Source of the DNA: Alphaproteobacteria bacterium UBA6411
GTDB lineage: Bacteria; Pseudomonadota; Alphaproteobacteria; CAAGCB01; CAG-977
Assembly (NCBI GenBank): GCA_002438565.1
Contig: DJPN01000023.1
Location: forward strand, 1 to 27,906
Reading direction: 5' to 3'
Length of the DNA stretch: 27,906 bases
Under the pieces are notes generated by a model. The model searched no databases and was not told the origin of the DNA. It worked only from the letters and a program-made list of their open reading frames with translations. A program made the translations under genes and the position numbers. Shown here in pieces: positions 16,630 through 22,323 of the stretch (positions are counted from its first letter, which is position 1; each line of letters begins with the position of its first letter).

Positions 16630-16723
16630 GAATAAATCCTCCTTTTTTAGGGTATTTTACAACAAAACAGCCCGAAAGAAAAGCGTGCCTTTGGATATAA
16701 AATTGTAAAAAGCAAAAAAAATC

Positions 16724-16753
16724 TTGCTATTTGAACAAATAAAAACGTATCCT
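16724..16753 (+). promoter_or_regulatory. Promoter of the structured leader/ncRNA
   Basis: TTGCTA (16724-16729), an 18-bp spacer and TATCCT (16748-16753) give a plausible sigma-70 promoter. Its start point near 16760 coincides with the beginning of the strongly self-complementary region, which supports it. Confidence 0.5.
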
Positions 16754-16759
16754 AATTAC

Positions 16760-17032
16760 ACGCTTGCGGATGAATATCCGCATGCCAGTGCCTGAAAAAG
16801 AGGCGCGGAGCCTTAGAACAGCTCTCTTCTGTTGCCGGTGCTATGATATGGCATCGAAACCGTTTCGCGCATCCGCAAAACGGAATTGTATCCCCGATTT
16901 TCTTGTGGGTTCGGGGAGCTTTTGGCGTATGTTCAGAAGCATACCCTTGTATGCTTTAAAGGTCAAAAGGATCACCGCAACAGTTGATTGTTCTAACTCC
17001 CCGTGCCGCTTTAAAAAGGCGGTCTTTTTTTT
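16760..17032 (+). ncRNA. Unassigned structured RNA (about 270 nt) or cis-regulatory leader
   Basis: The 422-bp gap before the TRL gene holds no convincing protein gene but dense self-complementarity. TTGCGGATG (16764-16772) pairs with CATCCGCAA (16870-16878). Inside lie ATGCCA/TGGCAT (16782-16787 with 16849-16854), GTGCCT/AGGCGC (16788-16793 with 16801-16806) and AACAG/CTGTT (16817-16821 with 16829-16833), a branched junction. The 3' part has TCCCCGA/TCGGGGA (16891-16897 with 16911-16917), a perfect hairpin AAGCATAC-CCTT-GTATGCTT (16937-16956) and a terminator. CTCCCCG (16997-17003) can compete for the same CGGGGAG. The 5' strand of the closing stem can alternatively form a local GCGGAT/ATCCGC hairpin. 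I could not match it to 6S, tmRNA, RNase P, SRP or the common riboswitches. It may be a free-standing sRNA or the leader of the lipoprotein gene. Confidence 0.55.
17005..17032 (+). terminator. Intrinsic terminator of the structured RNA
   Basis: CCGCTTT (17006-17012) pairs with AAGGCGG (17016-17022) around an AAA loop, including one G-T pair, followed by TC and eight T (17025-17032). It ends 19 bases before the TRL start codon. Confidence 0.8.
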
Positions 17033-17051
17033 GCAAAAAGGGGGAATAAAT

Positions 17052-17345
17052 ATGAAAAAGCTTCTTTTAACGCTAATGACGGTGTGTTTTTTATCCGCGT
17101 GTTCTTATACGCATATGCCGACAATAAATAAAATAGATTTATCTGAAGTTGACTTCTCAAGACAGAGAATACGAGAGGAGGAAAGTTGCGGCTACCGTAT
17201 TCTGGGATTGTTCGGGCCTTTCGGGGACGCCAAATTTATTAAAGCGATCAGATACGCCGGTATCAGCAAGGTGGTGGGAATGGACACCAATTACAAAAAC
17301 TTTCTCTTATTTCAAAAAGAGTGCTTCAGAGTCTATGGCTACTGA
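17052..17345 (+). CDS. TRL-like small lipoprotein
   Basis: 97 residues from the ATG at 17052, which is preceded by GGGGGAA. A lipoprotein signal peptide ends in the lipobox L-S-A-C with Cys17 as the lipidated residue. The mature part matches the TRL-like family (named for a tRNA-associated locus): 'SCGYRILGLFGPFGDAKFIKAIRYAGISKVVGMD' followed by 'KNFLLFQKECFRVYGY', that is, a conserved Gly-Asp-Ala core and a C-terminal Cys...V.G. The function of the family is unknown; the location is an envelope membrane. A longer in-frame reading from 16764 was rejected because it runs through the structured RNA and terminator. It has its own terminator 4 bp downstream. Confidence 0.8.
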   Translation: MKKLLLTLMTVCFLSACSYTHMPTINKIDLSEVDFSRQRIREEESCGYRILGLFGPFGDAKFIKAIRYAGISKVVGMDTNYKNFLLFQKECFRVYGY

Positions 17346-17349
17346 AACG

Positions 17350-17378
17350 AAAGAGCCGCCCGTTTAGGCGGCTCTTTT
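17350..17378. terminator. Bidirectional terminator between the TRL gene and rhuM
   Basis: AAAGAGCCGCC (17350-17360) and GGCGGCTCTTT (17367-17377) form an 11-bp perfect stem with a 6-base loop. T-rich tails exist on both strands, so it can end the TRL transcript (+) and the rhuM transcript (-). Confidence 0.9.
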
Positions 17379-17392
17379 GTATTAGGCAGTAT

Positions 17393-18355
17393 TTATTTTT
17401 TCGGTAACGCCTTTAGAGCGGACAGAAAATCGCGTTCAACGGAACTGAGCGTTTTCGCCTGATATTTTTTATACTCCCCGGTCGCTTTTTCAACGGCTTG
17501 ATGATGAGAAACGGAGCCCGCGTCTTGCAACAACTGTTCGCCGCTCATGGTCAAAATGCGATCCAAATGCGCCGCCCAGTCTCGCATTGTCATCGGTTGT
17601 TCGCGTTCCGCTTGCCGTTCGGCAAAATCCAAATACCCCGAAACGATTTGCCGCATCGCGCGCAATTCTTTTTCATTCAGGTAATTCTTGGCGATTAAAG
17701 CATCCGTCAAATGCGGCCGGTCGCCTTTAAAAGTTGCCAATCCCATAAATTCCTTTTCAGCATCGGCGCGGGTGTAAACGATTTCTGCCGCGGTTTGTCC
17801 CGAAACGGCGAAGTGGATTTTATTTTGAACCTTTTTGAAAAACTCAATCGAAACATCGGCGCGCGGGTCGTAATCAATACTGGTTGCGTAAATGTCCAAC
17901 ACTTGACGATAAAACACCTTTTCAGACGCGCGGATGTCGCGGATGCGCTCGATCAGTTCTTTCCAATATCCGCCGCCGCCCAATTCTTTCAAGCGTTCAT
18001 CGTCCAACGCAAAACCCTTGATGATGTATTCTTTCAGTCGCTCCGTCGCCCATTTTCGAAATTGCACACCGCGCCACGATTTGACACGGTATCCAACGGA
18101 AATAATCATATCCAGATTGTAATGCTCCGTCTGATAGGTTTTACCGTCTGCGGCAGTTGTCGCAAATTTTGCGACAACTGAAGAGTTTAATTCTTCATTT
18201 AAAGCGTTATTGATGTGCTTTCCGATTGTTTTTATATCACGTTCAAACAAAGCCGCCATTTGTGCGCGTGTCAGCCAGACGGTTTCGCCGTCAAGCTTTA
18301 CGTCCAGTTTGATTTGTCCGTCGTCTGTTTGGAAAAGAATTAAATTTTCTGCCAT
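17393..18355 (-). CDS. rhuM: RhuM family (virulence-associated) protein
   Basis: 320 residues, close to full length for the RhuM family, first named from Salmonella pathogenicity island 3 and widespread on mobile DNA. The N-terminus has a probable helix-turn-helix ('VWLTRAQMAALFERDIKTIGKHINNAL'), then 'HYNLDMIISVGYRVKSWRGVQFRKWATERLKEYIIKGFALDDERLK' (split), a strongly conserved RhuM block, then 'FYRQVLDIYATSIDYDP', 'FFKKVQNKIHFAVSGQTAAEIVYTRADAEKEFMGLATFKG' (split) and 'DALIAKNYLNEKELRAM'. The biochemical role is unknown. The start ATG follows a weak site. The gene stands alone between two near-identical GAGCCGC hairpins, which suggests an inserted cassette. The symbol is a family label. Confidence 0.9.
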   Translation of the reverse strand: MAENLILFQTDDGQIKLDVKLDGETVWLTRAQMAALFERDIKTIGKHINNALNEELNSSVVAKFATTAADGKTYQTEHYNLDMIISVGYRVKSWRGVQFRKWATERLKEYIIKGFALDDERLKELGGGGYWKELIERIRDIRASEKVFYRQVLDIYATSIDYDPRADVSIEFFKKVQNKIHFAVSGQTAAEIVYTRADAEKEFMGLATFKGDRPHLTDALIAKNYLNEKELRAMRQIVSGYLDFAERQAEREQPMTMRDWAAHLDRILTMSGEQLLQDAGSVSHHQAVEKATGEYKKYQAKTLSSVERDFLSALKALPKK

Positions 18356-18425
18356 TTTTTATCAATTCGCAAGATGAAAACATCTGATCGCAGGGTATCA
18401 AAAAATGTCTGGAGAGGAAAGGGGG

Positions 18426-18460
18426 AAAACGAAAAGAGCCGCTCTTTCGGGCGGCTCTTT
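18426..18460 (-). terminator. Terminator of the acetate-CoA ligase gene
   Basis: AAAGAGCCGC (18433-18442) pairs with GCGGCTCTTT (18451-18460), a 10-bp perfect stem; on the minus strand it is followed by TCGTTTT. It lies about 20 bp after the ligase stop codon. Its arms are nearly identical to those of the hairpin at 17350-17378. Confidence 0.85.
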
Positions 18461-18478
18461 GGCAATCGTTAAGATCGA

Positions 18479-20560
18479 TTATTTCAGCAACATCTTGAAG
18501 TCCACGACGACCGCGCGGTCTTTGGTGACCAAAACGGGGTTGCCGTCGATGGATTTGATTTCGGGGATTTCCAAAACCAATTCTTGAACTTTTTTCAGCG
18601 TTTCGGCCAAAGGTCCGACCGCTTTGGGTTCTTCACCGCGGACGCCGTTCAAAATCGTGCCGACTTTGGTTTCTTTAATCATCGCGTCAAAATCGTTCGC
18701 GGGCAGAATGCGCATCGTGGTATCGCGCATAACTTCCGTATAAATGCCGCCCGTGCCGAAAATCATCACGCGGCCGAAGTTTTTGTCGGAGTTCACGCCG
18801 ATAATCGTTTCGGTGGCTTTGACGATCATTTCTTGAATCAGAACGCTGGCGTTCTTCAGCTGGAATTTCGCGATCGTCGCGGTCAGTTCGTCAAACGCGG
18901 CGTTAAATTTCGCTTCGTCGTCAATGTTCAGATAGATGCCTTTCATTTCCGTTTTGTGCAAAGCGTCCGGCGCGGACAGTTTCAAAACGACGGGCGCGGG
19001 GAACAGCTTTTTGCAGAACGCCAAAGCTTCGGCCTTGTCGGTGAAGTTGCCGCATTTCGGATAGTCGATGCCGTAATGGTCCATGATTTTGTTCATCGTG
19101 GATTGGGGCAGGGAAGCCAGCCCTTCGGCGACCGCTTTTTTGACATCTTCGCGGATTTCGGCGGGGACTTCGCGCAATTCGGCTTTGACTTCGGGCATAC
19201 CCTTGAACGCCATCTGCGCTTTCATCAAGCCCAACAGGCGGATGCAGTCGGTCGGGTAGTCGTAGGCCAAAACATTCGCGGCTTTCAGCATATTGACCGC
19301 TTCGCGCACGCGCTGGCCGCCGATGAACGAACAGAAGATGTTGACGTTCTTGTATTCTTTCGCCAATTTGATGACGGCTTCGGCGGTTTCCTTGGGTTCG
19401 GTGGACATCTGCGGGGTCAACAGAACAATGATGTTCTTGTATTCGCCGGATTCGCACAGAACGCGCAAGGCGTTTTCGTAACGGTCGGCTTTCGCGTCGC
19501 CGACGACGTCAATCGGGTTGCCGACGGACGCTTCCGCCGTCAGAACCGCGCGCAGTTTTTCAATCGTCGCTTCGGACGGACGCGCTAAATCCAAGTGCGC
19601 TTCTTCGCATAGGTCGGACGACAGGACGCCGACGCCGCCCGCGTTCGTCAAAATGCCGACGGAACCCGAAAAGTCCGTGTGGTTGACGTGCTGCAGCAAT
19701 TCCAGCGCGCCGAACAGTTCACGCGTGGTGTAAACTTGAATCGCGCCGCTGCACTGCAAAGCGATTTCCAAAACGCGGTAGTTCGGAGCCAGCGAACCCG
19801 TGTGGGACAGGCTGGCGGCCTGCGCTTTGGACGATTTCCCCGGTTCCATGATGACACAGGGCTTCGTTTTGCTGACTTCTTTCAAAACGCGCAGGAATTC
19901 CTGACCTTTTTTCAGACCTTCCAGATAGAAAACGAACGCTTTGGTGTGTTCGTCGTGCTGAATGGCTTCCAGCAGAGACGCTTCGTTCAAATCGGCTTTG
20001 TTGCCGATGGAAATGAAGTGCGAAAAGCCGATGCCTTTTTCTTCAGCCCAGTCCAAAATCGCCGAGCAGTACGCACCCGACTGCGAAATAAAGGCGACGT
20101 TGCCCTGCAGGGGGAAGCACGGCGCAAAGCTAGCGTTCAGTTTGTCAAACGTGGAAATATGTCCCAAGCAGTTCGGTCCCAGCAGGTTGATGCCCGCGTC
20201 CAAACATTTTTTGGCGATGCTCATTTCCAAATCCTTGTGTCCCGCTTCGCCGAAACCCGCGGTGATGATGCTGACATTCTTCGCGCCGTTTGCAATCGCG
20301 TCATCAACGGCGGCTTCGCAGAAACGCGCGGGAACCAGCAAGACGACCAAATCGACGGGTTCGGGAATGTCGCGGACGGAAGCAAAGCATTTTTTGCCTT
20401 TCAATTCCTGTCCCGCCAATTTCGGGTTGACACCGTACAGCGTTCCTTCGAATCCGGCTTCAATCAAGTTTTTGAAAACGACCGCACCCAGTTTCGATTC
20501 ATCGGCGGAAACACCGACGACAGCGACGGAACGGGGGTTAAAGAATGTGCTTAAAGACAT
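18479..20560 (-). CDS. Acetate--CoA ligase, ADP-forming (fused alpha-beta subunits)
   Basis: 693 residues from the ATG at 20560, which has AGGAAAA just upstream; an ATG 14 codons earlier lacks such a site. Domain order: CoA-binding Rossmann domain (1-140, 'FFNPRSVAVVGVSADESKLG'), succinyl-CoA-ligase-like domains (about 150-450) with the phospho-His region 'LSHTGSLAPNYR' (His253) and 'GILTNAGGVGVLSSDLCE', and a C-terminal ATP-grasp domain (about 470-690, 'APVVLKLSAPDALHKTEMKG', 'VLIQEMI', 'GVNSDKNFGRVMIFGTGGIYTEV'). It has no C-terminal GNAT domain, so it is not a Pat-type acetyltransferase. The enzyme makes ATP from acyl-CoA + ADP + Pi, or runs in reverse; acetate is the likely but unproven substrate. 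It is monocistronic, with its own terminator. Confidence 0.92.
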   Translation of the reverse strand: MSLSTFFNPRSVAVVGVSADESKLGAVVFKNLIEAGFEGTLYGVNPKLAGQELKGKKCFASVRDIPEPVDLVVLLVPARFCEAAVDDAIANGAKNVSIITAGFGEAGHKDLEMSIAKKCLDAGINLLGPNCLGHISTFDKLNASFAPCFPLQGNVAFISQSGAYCSAILDWAEEKGIGFSHFISIGNKADLNEASLLEAIQHDEHTKAFVFYLEGLKKGQEFLRVLKEVSKTKPCVIMEPGKSSKAQAASLSHTGSLAPNYRVLEIALQCSGAIQVYTTRELFGALELLQHVNHTDFSGSVGILTNAGGVGVLSSDLCEEAHLDLARPSEATIEKLRAVLTAEASVGNPIDVVGDAKADRYENALRVLCESGEYKNIIVLLTPQMSTEPKETAEAVIKLAKEYKNVNIFCSFIGGQRVREAVNMLKAANVLAYDYPTDCIRLLGLMKAQMAFKGMPEVKAELREVPAEIREDVKKAVAEGLASLPQSTMNKIMDHYGIDYPKCGNFTDKAEALAFCKKLFPAPVVLKLSAPDALHKTEMKGIYLNIDDEAKFNAAFDELTATIAKFQLKNASVLIQEMIVKATETIIGVNSDKNFGRVMIFGTGGIYTEVMRDTTMRILPANDFDAMIKETKVGTILNGVRGEEPKAVGPLAETLKKVQELVLEIPEIKSIDGNPVLVTKDRAVVVDFKMLLK

Positions 20561-20637
20561 TATTTTTCCTTTCTGAAAGCAGAGTAAACAACTGGGCGAC
20601 AATATGAAGCATTTATAGATATAAAGTCAAGGCGAAA

Positions 20638-20668
20638 TTGACATTTCGGCGACGTTTTTTCGTTTAAA
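20638..20668 (+). promoter_or_regulatory. Promoter of the LivK-like gene
   Basis: A perfect TTGACA (20638-20643) precedes TTTAAA (20663-20668) with a long 19-bp spacer. Transcription would start within or next to the palindrome at 20666-20683. Confidence 0.45.
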
Positions 20669-20683
20669 ATCCGCGCGGATTTT
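20666..20683. promoter_or_regulatory. 18-bp perfect palindrome, candidate operator
   Basis: AAAATCCGCGCGGATTTT reads identically on both strands and lies 14 bp before the ATG of the binding-protein gene, overlapping the expected -10 / start region. Its position suggests an operator for a dimeric repressor; it could also form a short RNA hairpin close to the start codon. Confidence 0.5.
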
Positions 20684-20697
20684 GGTATAAGAAAACC

Positions 20698-21723
20698 ATG
20701 AAAAACAGATTGCTTTTTACCGCTTTGATGAGTGCGGCTTTCAATGCCGAAGCCGCGACTTTTTCCGCCGCCGTCGTCGTGCCCGCGGACAAACCCGCTT
20801 TGGCTGACGAAATCGCGTCTGGATTGAGCAAAGCGTTTGCCGAAAGCGGCAATTCTTTGAAAATCTCTTATTTTGAAGAACGCTGCGAACCGCAAAAAGA
20901 CAGGGCGCTGTTCGGCAAAGTTCTGAAAATGTCCCCCGACTTCGCCTTGGGATATTCATGCGACGATCCGCAAACAGTGGAAAAAATGCCGGATTTCCCC
21001 GTGTTTTTGCTGGGCGGAACTGTCCCTGAAAACATGAAAAGACTGGTCAGACTGACGCCGGATGATGTTTTGATGTACGACGGTTTTGTCGAGGCGTTAA
21101 AAGAGTTGAAAAATCAACGCTTTTTGTTGGTGAACGATGCGACGGGCAGGGCGGATGCGTTGCTGCAAAAGCTGCGCGCAGAATTACCCTCCGACCATTT
21201 TACGGAGATTTCTGTTCCGCCGAACAAGTTAAACGAAAATATCAATATTTTATCTCAATATGTTGATTCTGAATATAATTTTATTCTTGTTCCGTCCGCG
21301 GACGTATCCAATGCCGTACGGTTGGTGTCTCGAATCAGAGAGGCGGGATTGAAACAGCCGATTGTCGGTACGGGAGTTTTGGGAACACCGGCGTTCAGTG
21401 CAAAAATCGGGAGCATGAAAGAGGAAATTTACTTCTATGCCGCACAAAGTCCGCGCTTTTCGCTGGATGCAACTTCCGTTATCACAGATTTGAGATTTAA
21501 GGACAAGCCTGCGGGGGATGCCTCCGTTTCCGCTTTTGCTGCCGCACAAATCTTTTTAAAGCAGGCGGGAGGTCTTGATTTCAGCCGTCAAAAATTCAAG
21601 ACCGTATTGGGATTGCTGGAATTTGACGACAACGGCGCGATGAAAAACGCTCTGCCGGGGCAATTTTTCAAATGGGTTGGAAATCAGATTAATGTTGCCT
21701 TTCAACCTTTTGAAAAACAATAA
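20698..21723 (+). CDS. Periplasmic binding protein, LivK-like (type 1 PBP fold)
   Basis: 341 residues. A signal peptide ends in 'AFNAEA'. The rest resembles the branched-chain amino-acid binding family: 'SAAVVVPADKPALADEIASGLSKAFAESG' (split) opens the first lobe; 'RFLLVNDATGRADALLQKLRAELP', 'NFILVPSADVSNAVRLVSRIREAGLKQPIVGTGVLG' and 'SAFAAAQIFLKQAGG' (each read in short parts) match the second lobe and the end of LivK-type proteins, with a final strand pair near 'FFKWVGNQINVAF'. No permease or ATPase gene is adjacent, so it may serve a transporter elsewhere or act as a sensor partner. The ligand is unknown. It is preceded by a TTGACA promoter and a palindrome. Confidence 0.72.
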   Translation: MKNRLLFTALMSAAFNAEAATFSAAVVVPADKPALADEIASGLSKAFAESGNSLKISYFEERCEPQKDRALFGKVLKMSPDFALGYSCDDPQTVEKMPDFPVFLLGGTVPENMKRLVRLTPDDVLMYDGFVEALKELKNQRFLLVNDATGRADALLQKLRAELPSDHFTEISVPPNKLNENINILSQYVDSEYNFILVPSADVSNAVRLVSRIREAGLKQPIVGTGVLGTPAFSAKIGSMKEEIYFYAAQSPRFSLDATSVITDLRFKDKPAGDASVSAFAAAQIFLKQAGGLDFSRQKFKTVLGLLEFDDNGAMKNALPGQFFKWVGNQINVAFQPFEKQ

Positions 21724-21735
21724 TTTTCCTATTTT

Positions 21736-21759
21736 AAAAAAGAAAAGCTTTCTTTTTTT
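21736..21759 (+). terminator. Weak A/T-rich terminator candidate
   Basis: AAAAAAG (21736-21742) can pair with CTTTTTT (21752-21758) around a 9-base loop, followed by a T. It lies 12 bp after the binding-protein stop. The stem is nearly all A-T, so its strength is doubtful. Confidence 0.35.
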
Positions 21760-21810
21760 GTCCGTTCGGTGTAAAAACAAATAACTTTTACCTTTATAAG
21801 GATTTGAATC

Positions 21811-22287
21811 ATGGCAGGAAGTGTAAACAAAGTCATCTTAATCGGCAACGTCGGCAAAGATCCCGAAGTGCGCCAATCCGCGGACGGGCGTAAAATCGTC
21901 AATTTGACGCTGGCCACGTCCGATACTTGGAAAGACAAAAACAGCGGTGCAAAACAGGAAAAAACCGAATGGCATCGTGTCGTGATTTTCAATCAAGGCT
22001 TGGCGGATATTGCCGAACGCTATGTCAAAAAAGGTTCCAAACTGTACGTTGAAGGGGCTCTGCAAACCCGTAAATGGACGGACAATGCGGGACAGGAACG
22101 CTACACGACCGAAGTGGTTTTGGGGGCGTTCCGCGGGGAAATGACTTTGCTTGACAGCCGCAGTGCAGGCGGTGCTTCGGACGGCGGATTTGCCCCGTCT
22201 TTTGACGCGCCCGCCGCCGCAGGGTGGGATTCCAAGCCCGCCGCCGCGCCTGCCGCGGGCGGTTTTGATGACGAAATTCCGTTCTGA
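21811..22287 (+). CDS. ssb: Single-stranded DNA-binding protein
   Basis: 158 residues. The OB-fold occupies about residues 1-110, with the family start 'GSVNKVILIGNVGKDPEVR', 'LTLATSDTWKDKNSG', 'TEWHRVVIFNQGLADIAERYVKKGSKLYVEGALQTRKW' (read in parts) and 'YTTEVVLG'. A Gly/Ala/Pro-rich linker follows, then the acidic tip 'DDEIPF', which docks partners such as RecG and other repair proteins. AAGGAT lies before the ATG. It sits 36 bp upstream of gyrA, in the same direction and without a terminator, as in many alphaproteobacteria. Confidence 0.97.
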   Translation: MAGSVNKVILIGNVGKDPEVRQSADGRKIVNLTLATSDTWKDKNSGAKQEKTEWHRVVIFNQGLADIAERYVKKGSKLYVEGALQTRKWTDNAGQERYTTEVVLGAFRGEMTLLDSRSAGGASDGGFAPSFDAPAAAGWDSKPAAAPAAGGFDDEIPF

Positions 22288-22323
22288 GAAAATATCCGCT
22301 TAACTGTTGAAATGGTGTAAATC

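Noticed and set aside
16760..17032. 6S RNA, tmRNA, RNase P or SRP RNA
   Set aside because: None of the hallmark sequences (tag frame or CCA end, RNase P core, SRP loop) was seen, and the 5' and 3' ends do not pair as 6S RNA ends do.
16764..17345. Longer 193-residue reading of the TRL gene
   Set aside because: The first 96 codons run through the structured RNA and its terminator and look non-coding; the ATG at 17052 has a ribosome site and a lipoprotein signal.
18479..20602. Start of the acetate-CoA ligase 14 codons upstream
   Set aside because: The internal ATG at 20560 has AGGAAAA and matches the normal N-terminus of the family.
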